Assembly (NCBI RefSeq): GCF_006438825.1
Contig: NZ_RCZP01000036.1
Location: 300-53,781, forward strand
Direction: 5' to 3'
DNA length: 53,482 nucleotides
Origin: Muricoccus nepalensis
GTDB taxonomy: Bacteria; Pseudomonadota; Alphaproteobacteria; Acetobacterales; Acetobacteraceae
This document shows, piece after piece, positions 7,733-15,506 of the stretch (positions within the stretch are counted from its first letter, which is position 1; each line of letters begins with the position of its first letter). Below the pieces are notes generated by a model. That model did not search any database, was not told where the DNA came from, and worked only from the letters and a program-made list of their open reading frames with translations. A program made the position numbers and the translations under genes.

Positions 7733-8425
7733 CTAGAGCGAGCTCCCCCCGCAGACGACGATCTGCTGCCCGGTGATCGCCCCCGCCTCGGGGCCGAGGA
7801 GGAAGGACGTCAGCGCCGCGATCTCCCCGGGGTCGATCAGCCGCCCGATCGGCGGCAGGCGCGGCGCGACGCTCGTGCGGCCGGGGTCGCGCAGCATCGG
7901 CGTGTCCGTCGCGGCCGGGGCCACCACGTTCACCGTGATGCCGCGCGGCGCCAGCTCCGCCGCCCAGGAGCGCGCGAGCCCGACCAGCGCCGCCTTGCTC
8001 GCCGCATACTGGCTGCGCCCCGCCGCGCCGAAGGCCGTCCGGCTGCCGACGAGCACCACCCGCCCGCCATCCGCCATCCCCGGCACGAGCGCGTCCGCCA
8101 GGCGGGAGGCGACCTCGACGTGCAGCCGCCACATCGCGCCGCCCGCCTCCGGGTCGAGCGCGCCGAGCGGCGCCGTCCGCATGAAGCCCGCCGCGTGGAC
8201 GATCGCCGTCGGCCGCAGCCCCTCCAGCGCCGGCGCCAGGGCGGCGGGGTCGAGCAGGTCGACCGCCCGGTGCGAGAAGCCCGGCCCCCGCCCGCCGGGA
8301 TCGGTCCGGCTGAGCCCGGTCACCGCCCATCCCTCCCGCAGCAGCCGGTCGGCGATGGCCGCGCCGATCCCGGAGCTCGCCCCCGTCACCACCGCGTGCC
8401 GCGGCCCCCCGGTCCCGTCCGTCAT
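7733..8425 (-). CDS. SDR family oxidoreductase
   Basis: A 230-residue classical short-chain dehydrogenase. It has the cofactor motif TGASSGIG at 14-21, an NAG-equivalent written HAAG, the catalytic YAASK and an SDR-type C-terminus (ITGQQIVVCGGSSL). The ATG at 8425 is preceded by a strong purine-rich ribosome binding site (GGAGGGAGGAGG); longer upstream frame is not protein-like. It is divergent from the IclR gene and lies upstream of the esterase gene, so it may act on the released alcohol or acid. The substrate cannot be told from sequence. Confidence 0.87.
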   Translation of the reverse strand: MTDGTGGPRHAVVTGASSGIGAAIADRLLREGWAVTGLSRTDPGGRGPGFSHRAVDLLDPAALAPALEGLRPTAIVHAAGFMRTAPLGALDPEAGGAMWRLHVEVASRLADALVPGMADGGRVVLVGSRTAFGAAGRSQYAASKAALVGLARSWAAELAPRGITVNVVAPAATDTPMLRDPGRTSVAPRLPPIGRLIDPGEIAALTSFLLGPEAGAITGQQIVVCGGSSL

Positions 8426-8458
8426 GCTTCCTCCTCCCTCCCGGCGCTTGCTTCGTCC

Positions 8459-8487
8459 TTGACACCGGTCCGGCGCCCCCCTTAGAC
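8459..8487 (+). promoter_or_regulatory. Candidate sigma70-type promoter for the IclR operon
   Basis: TTGACA at 8459-8464 is followed after 17 bases by TTAGAC at 8482-8487, a perfect -35 but weak -10. Transcription would start near 8494, about 80 bases before the TTG start of the regulator and just ahead of the repeated TTCCGAWCAA elements. Confidence 0.4.
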
Positions 8488-8497
8488 GGACCAGCGT

Positions 8498-8526
8498 TTC
8501 CGAACAAGTGAACGCATTCCGATCAA
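8498..8526. promoter_or_regulatory. Candidate IclR operator, paired direct repeats
   Basis: TTCCGAACAA (8498-8507) and TTCCGATCAA (8517-8526) are direct repeats 19 bp apart in the divergent SDR/IclR intergenic region. Their position just downstream of the candidate promoter would suit autorepression by the IclR protein. The link to that regulator is inference. Confidence 0.4.
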
Positions 8527-8574
8527 ACCGACCGGCGGCATCAAAAGCCGTGGGCGCAGGAGGGGGAGGACGGC

Positions 8575-9429
8575 TTGAGCGAACAGGCAGCCCGGCCATG
8601 GCCGGCGTCCCGAGACGCCTCCCCGGAGAACCCGAAGAACCAGGTGCAGTCGGTCGCCAAGGCCTTCGCGGTCCTGCGCGCCTTCGGCAGCGACCTGCCG
8701 GAGCTGACGGTGGCCGAGGTCGCGGCCCGCACGGGGCTCGACCGCGGCACCTCCTTCCGCCTTGTCCATACCCTGGCCGGGCTGGGCTACCTGCGCGCCG
8801 CGCTGGACGGGCGGCGCTTCCGACTGACGCTGAAATGCCTCGAGCTCGGCTTCGCCGCCCTCTCCGCCGGCGACCTCGCGGGCCACGCGACGCCCCTCCT
8901 GCGCGAGCTCGTGCCCGGCATCGCCGAGGCCGCCTCGCTCGGCACGCTCGAGCGGGGCGAGGTCGTCTACCTCGCGCGCGTCGAGGCCGGCATGGAGCGC
9001 GGCGGCCTCGTGCGGCGCCCGGGCACGCGCATCGGCGCCTACGCCACCGCCCTCGGCCAGGCGATCCTCGCCTGGCTCCCGCGCGAGGAGCAGCTCGCCG
9101 AGCTCGGGCGCGTGGAGCGCGTGAAGCTCTCCGAGCGCACGCTGACCGGCCTCGACGAGCTGCTCGACCGTCTCGCCGAGGTGCGCGCGCGCGGCTACGC
9201 GGTCTCGGACGGCGAGAACGCCTACGGCCTGCGCACCGTCGCCGCCCCGGTGCTCGACGCCGCCGGCCGCCCGGTCGCGGGCGTCAGCCTCACCGTCGGC
9301 GGCGGCCGCGTCGGCACCGCGGAGTTCATCGCCCGCGCCGCGCCGGAGGCCCGCCGCGTCGCGGCCGAGCTGGCCGAGGGGCTCCGCCTCTCCCTCGGCG
9401 CCGTCGCCGTCGCGCAGGGATCGCGATGA
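8575..9429 (+). CDS. IclR-family transcriptional regulator
   Basis: A 284-residue regulator with an N-terminal winged helix (AKAFAVLRAF, LTVAEVAARTGLDRGTSFRLVHTL) and the C-terminal IclR effector domain (AYATALGQAILAW, ENAYGLRTVAAPVLD). The start codon is TTG at 8575, chosen because AGGAGGGGGAGGA sits immediately upstream; GTG at 8644 would remove residues preceding the HTH. Its stop overlaps the vicinity of the next gene, so it heads the operon to 14755. It probably controls that operon and the divergent SDR/esterase pair in response to a small acid or aromatic. Confidence 0.92.
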   Translation: MSEQAARPWPASRDASPENPKNQVQSVAKAFAVLRAFGSDLPELTVAEVAARTGLDRGTSFRLVHTLAGLGYLRAALDGRRFRLTLKCLELGFAALSAGDLAGHATPLLRELVPGIAEAASLGTLERGEVVYLARVEAGMERGGLVRRPGTRIGAYATALGQAILAWLPREEQLAELGRVERVKLSERTLTGLDELLDRLAEVRARGYAVSDGENAYGLRTVAAPVLDAAGRPVAGVSLTVGGGRVGTAEFIARAAPEARRVAAELAEGLRLSLGAVAVAQGSR

Positions 9430-9461
9430 GCGCCCCCTCCCCCCAAGGAAAGCACCCGCGC

Positions 9462-10508
9462 ATGAAGCCGCGTCACCTCGCGATCACCATGGGCGATCCC
9501 GCCGGCATCGGGCCGGAGATCATCGTCAAGGCCTGCCGCGCCCTCGGCCCGCGCCTGGCCGCCGGCGAGCTGCGCCTGCTGGTCATCGGCAGCGGCGCCG
9601 CCCTCGAGCGCGCCCGCGCCGCCCTCGCGCCCGAGCTGCTCATCCCGGAGGCGACGGGCGATGCCGCCGGCTGGCCGGACCTCTGCTTCCTCCAGGCGGG
9701 GCCCGAGGGCGCGCCGATCGAGCCCGGCGTCCTCTCCGCCGACGGCGGCCGCTTCGCCTATCTCGCGGTCGAGCACGGGGTGCGCCTCGCCCTGGCGGGC
9801 GAGGTCGGCGCCATCGTCACCGCGCCGCTGAACAAGGAGGCGATGAACAAGGCCGGCCACCACTACGCCGGCCACACGGAGATGCTGGCGACGCTGACGG
9901 GCGTGAAGGGCTCCGTCATGCTGCTCGCGCACGGCAACATGCGCGTCAGCCACGTCACCACGCACGTCGCGCTGCACGACGTGCCCAAGCGCCTGACGCC
10001 CGAGCGCCTGCGCCTCGTGCTCGACCTCACGCACGGGGCGCTGCGGGCGCTCGGCATCGCGGAGCCGCGGATCGCGGTCGCGGCGCTGAACCCCCATGCC
10101 GGCGAGGGCGGCCTCTTCGGGCGCGAGGACATAGACGTGTCCGAGCCCACCATCGCCCGGGCGGTCGCGGACGGCCTGCGCGTCGTCGGCCCCGTGCCCG
10201 GCGACACGGTCTTCGTGAAGCTCCGCGCCGGCCAGTACGACGCGGTCGTCGCCATGTACCACGACCAGGGGCACATCCCCGTCAAGCTCCTCGGCTTCTC
10301 CGTCGACCCCGCGACGGGGCGTTGGGAGGCGCTGTCGGGCGTGAACATCACGCTCGGCCTGCCGATCATCCGCACCTCGGTCGACCACGGCACCGCCTTC
10401 GACATCGCGGGCCGGGGCATCGCCAGCGAGCGGAGCCTCATCGAGGCCATCGAGTACGCCGAGCAGCTCGCCGCCAGCACACTCGCCACCAGCAAGGTCG
10501 CCGCATGA
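9462..10508 (+). CDS. PdxA-family 4-phospho-hydroxy-acid dehydrogenase
   Basis: A 348-residue NAD-dependent dehydrogenase of the PdxA family, with the signature ITMGDPAGIGPE, the metal-ligand histidine in AGHTEM and the C-terminal HDQGHIPVK and VDHGTAFDIAGRG. The ATG at 9462 has AAGGAA 11 bases upstream. An ATG at 9426 overlapping the IclR stop (ATGA) would add 12 poorly conserved residues. In a catabolic operon it is more likely a PdxA2 type (acting on a 4-phosphorylated erythronate or threonate) or a diol dehydrogenase than the vitamin B6 enzyme. That distinction is inference from context. Confidence 0.87.
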   Translation: MKPRHLAITMGDPAGIGPEIIVKACRALGPRLAAGELRLLVIGSGAALERARAALAPELLIPEATGDAAGWPDLCFLQAGPEGAPIEPGVLSADGGRFAYLAVEHGVRLALAGEVGAIVTAPLNKEAMNKAGHHYAGHTEMLATLTGVKGSVMLLAHGNMRVSHVTTHVALHDVPKRLTPERLRLVLDLTHGALRALGIAEPRIAVAALNPHAGEGGLFGREDIDVSEPTIARAVADGLRVVGPVPGDTVFVKLRAGQYDAVVAMYHDQGHIPVKLLGFSVDPATGRWEALSGVNITLGLPIIRTSVDHGTAFDIAGRGIASERSLIEAIEYAEQLAASTLATSKVAA

Positions 10509-11635
10509 ACAGCCTTCTCAGCCCCATCGAGATCCAGCGGCCCGCGAGCCTCGAGTTCGGCGCCGGCCTCGTCGGCGCGGTCGGCCGCTGGGCCGCGGCG
10601 CGCGGCATCGCGCGCAGCCTCGTCATCGCGACCGGCCCCACCGCCGCCCGCGCCGCCCTGCTCGGCCTGCCCGGCGAGGTCGTCGTCTTCGGCGACGTGA
10701 AGCCCGAGCCCGACATCCCCAACCTTGAGGAAGCGCTGGCGCTCGCCGAGCGCGTGCGGCCCGAGCTCGTCGTCGGCTTCGGCGGCGGCAGCGCGATGGA
10801 CCTCGCCAAGCTCGTGGCCGTCCTGCCCGGCACCGGCCAGTCCATCCACGACGTCGTCGGGCCCGAGAAGGTGCTCGGCCGCAAGGTCGCGCTCGTGCAG
10901 GTGCCGACCACCTCCGGCACCGGCAGCGAGGCCGGCACGCGCGCCCTCGTCACCGATCCCGCCACCCGCAACAAGCTCGCGGTGCAGAGCCGCCACATGA
11001 TGGCCGACCTGGCCGTCGTGGACCCCGACCTCACCGTCACCGTGCCGCCCGCCGTCACCGCGGCGACGGGCGTCGACGCCCTCGCCCACTGCGCGGAGGC
11101 CTTCACCAGCCGCCGCGCCCACCCGCTGATCGACCTCTACGCGATCGAGGGCATCCGCCTCGTCGGCCGCTACCTCACCCGCGCGGTCGCGGACGGGGAG
11201 GACCGCGAGGCGCGAGCGGGCCTCTCGCTCGCGTCCCTCTACGGCGGCTTCTGCCTCGGCCCCGTGAACACGACCGCGGGCCACGCCGTCGCCTACCCGC
11301 TCGGCACGCGCCACCACATCGCCCACGGCCTCGCCTGCGCGGTGATCTTCCCGCACACCCTCGCCTACAACGCGCCCGCGGTGCCCGAGAAGACCGCGCT
11401 CGTGCTCGAGGCGCTGGGCGCCCCCGCCTCGGCCGACCCGCGGGCGGTCGCGGAGATCACGCTCGACTTCTGCCGCGAGCTCGGCATCGAGATGCGCCTG
11501 TCGCGCCTCGGCGTGCCCGAGGACGACCTGCCGGCCATGGCCACGGAGGCGCACGCCATCCGCCGCCTGCTCGACAACAACCCGCGCGACATCAGCGAGA
11601 GCGAGATCCTCGCCCTCTACCGCGCCGCCTACTGA
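10505..11635 (+). CDS. Iron-containing alcohol dehydrogenase
   Basis: A 376-residue group III (Fe-dependent) dehydrogenase. It has the nucleotide-binding GFGGGSAMDLAK, the TTSGTGSE motif and metal-binding histidines in DALAHCAEAF and the HHIAHG stretch. The start ATG overlaps the PdxA stop (ATGA), so translation is coupled. It could reduce or oxidise an aldehyde or alcohol intermediate, or act like maleylacetate reductase, which is in the same superfamily. Context favours a role in the IclR-controlled pathway. Confidence 0.88.
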   Translation: MNSLLSPIEIQRPASLEFGAGLVGAVGRWAAARGIARSLVIATGPTAARAALLGLPGEVVVFGDVKPEPDIPNLEEALALAERVRPELVVGFGGGSAMDLAKLVAVLPGTGQSIHDVVGPEKVLGRKVALVQVPTTSGTGSEAGTRALVTDPATRNKLAVQSRHMMADLAVVDPDLTVTVPPAVTAATGVDALAHCAEAFTSRRAHPLIDLYAIEGIRLVGRYLTRAVADGEDREARAGLSLASLYGGFCLGPVNTTAGHAVAYPLGTRHHIAHGLACAVIFPHTLAYNAPAVPEKTALVLEALGAPASADPRAVAEITLDFCRELGIEMRLSRLGVPEDDLPAMATEAHAIRRLLDNNPRDISESEILALYRAAY

Positions 11636-11658
11636 CCCGCCCGCCAGGAGAGAACGCC

Positions 11659-12834
11659 GTGACCGACACCACGGGGCTGATCGACCGGCCCGAGACCCTC
11701 GCCGCCGCGCCCGGGGACCCCGGCCGCACCGAGGCCTTCATCCCCACGCCCTGCGTGCAGAACCACGCCTCCTTCCTGATGCCGCTGCGGGGAGGCGACC
11801 TCGGCTGCGTCTGGTTCGGCGGCACGCAGGAGGGGGTGCCCGACATCGCCGTCCACTTCTCCCGCCTCGCCCCCGGCGCCAGCCGCTGGTCCCCCGCCGA
11901 GCGCCTGTCGGACGACCCCGCGCGCTCCGAGCAGAACCCGCTTCTCTTCCCGGCGCCGGACGGGACGCTCTGGCTGCTCTGGACCGCGCAGATCGCCGGC
12001 AACCAGGACACCGCCCTCGTCCGCCGCCGCGTCTCGACCGATGACGGCCGCAGCTGGGGCCCGGTCGAGACCCTGTTCCCGGAGCAGCCGGGCTTCGGCA
12101 CCTTCATCCGCAACCCCATCGTGGTGACCGGGCGCGGCGACTGGCTGCTGCCGATCTGGCGCTGCACGAAGCCGCCCGTCGGCGCCTGGACCGGCGACCT
12201 CGACACGAGCTCCGTCATGCTCTCCTCGGACGGCGGCGCGACCTGGGCGGAGCACGCGGTGCCCGACAGCACGGGCCTCGTCCACATGAGCCTCGTCGAC
12301 CTCGGGGGCGACCGCCTCGTCGCCTTCTTCCGCAGCCGCTGGGCCGACTGGGTCTACGCCAGCCGCTCCGCGGACGGCGGCCGGAGCTGGTCCGCGCCCG
12401 AGCCGACGGCGCTGCCGAACAACAACTCCTCCATCCAGGCCACCCGTCTCGCGGACGGCGGCATCGCCATCGTCTTCAACGATTCCAGCGCGGCCGACGC
12501 GACGGGCCGCCGCCTCTCGCTCTACGACGACATCGGCGGCGACGAGGTGGCCCCCCTGACCGAGCGCAGCGCCTTCTGGGGCGCCCCGCGCGCGCCGATG
12601 AGCATCGCGATCTCGGACGACGAGGGCCGCACCTGGCCCCACCGGCGCAACCTGGAAGTAGGGGACGGCTACTGCATGACGAACAACTCGAAGGACCGGC
12701 TGAACCGCGAGTTCTCCTACCCCTCCGTCTGCGAGACGGCGGACGGCGTCCTGCACGTCAGCTACACCTACTGGCGCCAGGCCATCAAATACGTCCGCAC
12801 CAGCGCGGCCTGGGTGCGCGGAGCGGCCCGGTGA
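11659..12834 (+). CDS. BNR-repeat sialidase-superfamily protein
   Basis: A 391-residue predicted six-bladed beta-propeller with several Asp-box motifs (STDDGRSWG, SSDGGATWA, SADGGRSWS, SDDEGRTWP), as in BNR sialidases. It starts at GTG 11659 with CAGGAG upstream. No signal peptide is visible, so it should be cytoplasmic, which is odd for a polysaccharide sialidase. No other sialic acid genes (epimerase, kinase, deacetylase) are present, so it may instead act on a small glycoside or lactone inside the cell. Its TGA overlaps the GTG of the next gene. Confidence 0.82.
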   Translation: MTDTTGLIDRPETLAAAPGDPGRTEAFIPTPCVQNHASFLMPLRGGDLGCVWFGGTQEGVPDIAVHFSRLAPGASRWSPAERLSDDPARSEQNPLLFPAPDGTLWLLWTAQIAGNQDTALVRRRVSTDDGRSWGPVETLFPEQPGFGTFIRNPIVVTGRGDWLLPIWRCTKPPVGAWTGDLDTSSVMLSSDGGATWAEHAVPDSTGLVHMSLVDLGGDRLVAFFRSRWADWVYASRSADGGRSWSAPEPTALPNNNSSIQATRLADGGIAIVFNDSSAADATGRRLSLYDDIGGDEVAPLTERSAFWGAPRAPMSIAISDDEGRTWPHRRNLEVGDGYCMTNNSKDRLNREFSYPSVCETADGVLHVSYTYWRQAIKYVRTSAAWVRGAAR

Positions 12835-13724
12835 GCGCCGCCCTGCACCCGCGCGGCGTCTTCTGCGCGGCGCTGACCCCGCTCGGCGAGGACCTCGCCC
12901 CCGACCACGCCCGCTTCACCGCCCATTGCCGGCGGCTGCTGGAGGAGGGCTGCGACGGCATCGCCCTCCTCGGCACGACGGGCGAGGCGAACTCCTTCTC
13001 GACCGGCGAGCGCCAGGCCCTGCTGGAGGCCGCCGTGGCCGCCGGCATCGCGCCCGAGCGCCTGCTGCCCGGCACCGGGGTCGCCGCGCTGACGGAGACC
13101 GTCGCCCTCACCCGCCACGCCCTCTCGCTCGGCGTGACCACGGTCGTGATGCTGCCGCCCTTCTACTACAAGGGCGTGTCCGACGACGGCGTCTTCGCGA
13201 GCTACGCCGAGGTGATCGAGCGCGTGGCGGACCCGCGGCTGCGCGTCGTCCTCTACCACATCCCGCAGTTCTCCGCCGTGCCCCTCACCTTCCCGGTGAT
13301 CGAGCGCCTGCGCGAGCGCTTCCCCGGCACCTTCACGGGCATCAAGGATTCCGCCGGCGACCTCGCGCACATGGAAGCGCTGGTGGAGCGCTTCCCGGGC
13401 CTCGCGGTGCTCGCCGGCGCCGACCCGCTGATGCTGCCGCTTCTCCGCCGCGGCGGCGCGGGCTGCATCACCGCGACCTCGAACCTCGTCGCCGCCGACC
13501 TGGCCTTCGTGTTCCGCCACTTCAGCGACCCCGCCCGGGCAGCGGAGGTGGAGGCCGCCCAGGCGCGCGTCGTCGCGGCGCGGAACCAGGCCTCGCGCTT
13601 CGCGCAGATGGCCTCGCTGAAGACTTTGCTCGCCGCCCGCCTGGACGACGCGGGATGGACCCGGATGCGCCCGCCCATGCTGCCGCTGCCGGCCGAGGAG
13701 GCCGCGGCGCTTCTCGCCCCCTGA
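12831..13724 (+). CDS. DapA/NanA-family class I lyase
   Basis: A 297-residue TIM-barrel lyase/synthase of the dihydrodipicolinate synthase family. It has the substrate loop LLGTTGEA, the tyrosine in VVLYHIPQ and the Schiff-base lysine in GIKDSAGD. The GTG start overlaps the BNR gene stop (GTGA). Housekeeping DapA is less likely than a catabolic aldolase or dehydratase for a 2-keto sugar acid, given the dehydrogenases and Bug receptor around it. Pairing with a sialidase-like gene recalls NanA, but the exact substrate is unresolved. Confidence 0.87.
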   Translation: MSAALHPRGVFCAALTPLGEDLAPDHARFTAHCRRLLEEGCDGIALLGTTGEANSFSTGERQALLEAAVAAGIAPERLLPGTGVAALTETVALTRHALSLGVTTVVMLPPFYYKGVSDDGVFASYAEVIERVADPRLRVVLYHIPQFSAVPLTFPVIERLRERFPGTFTGIKDSAGDLAHMEALVERFPGLAVLAGADPLMLPLLRRGGAGCITATSNLVAADLAFVFRHFSDPARAAEVEAAQARVVAARNQASRFAQMASLKTLLAARLDDAGWTRMRPPMLPLPAEEAAALLAP

Positions 13725-13783
13725 ACCCCGCCACCGACGCACGCCACCCCGGCCCGCAGAGGCCGGTCCCGAGGAGGAACACC

Positions 13784-14755
13784 ATGCTTCGACGCCACCT
13801 GCTGACGGCCACCGGCGCCGGGCTGCTCGCCGCGCCCGCGGTCCGGGCCCAGGCCCCCTGGCCCAACGGCAAGCCCATCCGCGTGATCTGCCCCTGGCCG
13901 CCCGGCGCCGCCAACGACACCCTCGCCCGCCTGCTCGGCGCCCGCCTGCAGGAGAAGCTCGGCGCGACCGCGGTGGTCGAGAACCGCACGGGCGGCGCGG
14001 GGCTCGTCGGCACCAACGCCGTGCTGGGCGCGACGCCCGACGGCTACACGCTGCTCGCCTCCGCCTTTAACACGGCCGTCATGCCGATGGTCCTGCGCGG
14101 CGCCAACTTCGACCCGCAGACCGACCTCGAGGTGGTCGCCCGCACCGCCCGCGCGCCGCTCGTCATGGTCGTGAGCGGCTCGCGCCCGGAGAAGACGCTG
14201 GCCGAGGTGATCGCCTCCGTGAAGGCGAAGCCGCAGGAGTGGAACATCGCCATCTCCTCGCTCGGCTCGGCCGGGCACCTGGCGACGATCGAGTTCAACC
14301 GCCGCACGGGCCTCGACCTCAACATGGTCAACTACCGCGGCACCCAGCCGGCGCTGACCGACCTCATGTCGGGCAGCACGCAGCTTCTCATCGACCCCAG
14401 CTTCGCGCTGCTGCCCGCCGCCGGCGACGGCAAGATCCGCGCGCTCGGCATCGCCGCCCCGCAGCGCTCGAGCCTGGCCCCCGACGTGCCGACGATGGGC
14501 GAGGCCGGGCTGCCCGGCTACGAGTTTCAGTCCTGGTACGGCGTCTGGGCGCCCAAGGGCACGCCGGCCGAGATCTGCGCCCGCGTCAACGCGATGATGC
14601 AGGAGACGATGCGCGAGCCCGCCATAGTGCAGCGGCTGAGCACCCAGGTGCTGGAGCCCGTGACCGAGAGCATCGAGGACACGCGCCGCTTCATCGCGAG
14701 CGAGGTCACCCGCGCGCGCGAGCTCCTGCGGAGCGTGAACTACCAGCCTGAATAG
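13784..14755 (+). CDS. Bug/TctC-family periplasmic solute receptor
   Basis: A 323-residue periplasmic binding protein of the tripartite tricarboxylate transporter receptor family. It has a twin-Arg-like signal peptide (RRHLLTATGAGLLAAPAVRAQ), then IRVICPWPPGAANDTLARLL, VENRTGGAG and the TPDGYTLL region that form the carboxylate-binding pocket in family members. GAGGAGGAA precedes the ATG at 13784. The membrane partners TctA/TctB are not in the window; orphan receptors are common for this family. It closes the IclR operon and probably delivers the pathway's acidic substrate. Confidence 0.92.
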   Translation: MLRRHLLTATGAGLLAAPAVRAQAPWPNGKPIRVICPWPPGAANDTLARLLGARLQEKLGATAVVENRTGGAGLVGTNAVLGATPDGYTLLASAFNTAVMPMVLRGANFDPQTDLEVVARTARAPLVMVVSGSRPEKTLAEVIASVKAKPQEWNIAISSLGSAGHLATIEFNRRTGLDLNMVNYRGTQPALTDLMSGSTQLLIDPSFALLPAAGDGKIRALGIAAPQRSSLAPDVPTMGEAGLPGYEFQSWYGVWAPKGTPAEICARVNAMMQETMREPAIVQRLSTQVLEPVTESIEDTRRFIASEVTRARELLRSVNYQPE

Positions 14756-14760
14756 CTCCC

Positions 14761-14785
14761 GCCGGCGCTGGCGTTCCGCGCCGGC
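14761..14785 (+). terminator. Hairpin after the Bug receptor gene
   Basis: An 8-bp perfect stem, GCCGGCGC with GCGCCGGC, encloses a 9-base loop and begins 6 bases after the stop codon. There is no U-tract, so it is only a candidate operon-end terminator. Confidence 0.4.
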
Positions 14786-14828
14786 GCCGCCATATGCCGC
14801 CCTCCCCGGAAGGAATGGAGGACCGGCG

Positions 14829-15467
14829 ATGAGTGAGCTGCCCGAACTGCCGGCCGAGGCCTTCCGCAAGGCCGACGCCACGCCCGACGGCCTGTTCTAC
14901 CGCGAGCCGCGCTTCGTCACGCATATCGACGACGCGGCGATCGAGGCCGTCACCGCCCTCTACCGCCGCGTCCTGCCGCCCGGCGGCGTCGTGCTGGACC
15001 TCATGGGAAGCTGGGTGAGCCACCTGCCGCCGGAGGTGGAATACGCCGAGGTCATCGGCCACGGCATGAACCCCGAGGAGCTCGCGGCGAACCCGCGCCT
15101 CAGCCGCTGGTTCACCCAGGACCTGAACGCCGACCCCGTCCTGCCACTCCCGGACGCCAGCGTCGACGCCGTCACGGTCTGCGTCTCTATCCAGTACCTG
15201 CAGAAGCCCGTGGCCGTCCTGCGCGAGGTGGCGCGCGTGCTCCGGCCGGGCGGCGCCGTGGCCGTCACCTTCTCGAACCGCTGCTTCCCGACCAAGGCCG
15301 TGTCCATCTGGCGCATGCTGGAGGGGGCGGAGCAGTGCCGCCTCGTCGCCCTCTACCTCGAGCGCGCCGGCCTCGTGGACATCGAGGCCGCGGCCCTGCG
15401 CCCGGAGGGCGTCGCCGACCCCCTCTGGGCCGTGACCGGCCGCGCGCCGCGCGCGGCGGGTTCCTGA
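14829..15467 (+). CDS. Class I SAM-dependent methyltransferase
   Basis: A 212-residue small methyltransferase. It has the SAM-binding motif I region GGVVLDLMGSWVSHLP, a DAVTVCVSIQYL motif and VLREVARVLRPGGAVAVTFSN, typical of the Methyltransf_11 group. It is a single domain without a targeting signal, and the acceptor is unknown. The start ATG at 14829 is preceded by GGAGG at 14817-14821. It stands alone between the IclR operon and the convergent helicase gene. Confidence 0.78.
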   Translation: MSELPELPAEAFRKADATPDGLFYREPRFVTHIDDAAIEAVTALYRRVLPPGGVVLDLMGSWVSHLPPEVEYAEVIGHGMNPEELAANPRLSRWFTQDLNADPVLPLPDASVDAVTVCVSIQYLQKPVAVLREVARVLRPGGAVAVTFSNRCFPTKAVSIWRMLEGAEQCRLVALYLERAGLVDIEAAALRPEGVADPLWAVTGRAPRAAGS

Positions 15468-15484
15468 GGGGGCGCCCGCCGCGC
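15451..15484. terminator. GC hairpin spanning the methyltransferase stop codon
   Basis: GCGCGGCGGG (15451-15460) pairs perfectly with CCCGCCGCGC (15475-15484). The methyltransferase TGA lies in the 14-base loop. It sits between two convergent genes and could end transcripts from both sides, although neither side has a U-tract. Confidence 0.4.
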
Positions 15485-15506
15485 CGCGGCCCCTCCCGGC
15501 CGCCGC

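Noticed and set aside
5985-8507. Possible SDR-esterase fusion read as one 840-residue protein
   Set aside because: The first third is the SDR region in the wrong frame. Proper starts and ribosome binding sites separate the two genes.
12831-13724. Housekeeping dapA
   Set aside because: The family fits, but overlap with the BNR gene and the catabolic context make a lyase of another 2-keto acid more likely, so no symbol was given.
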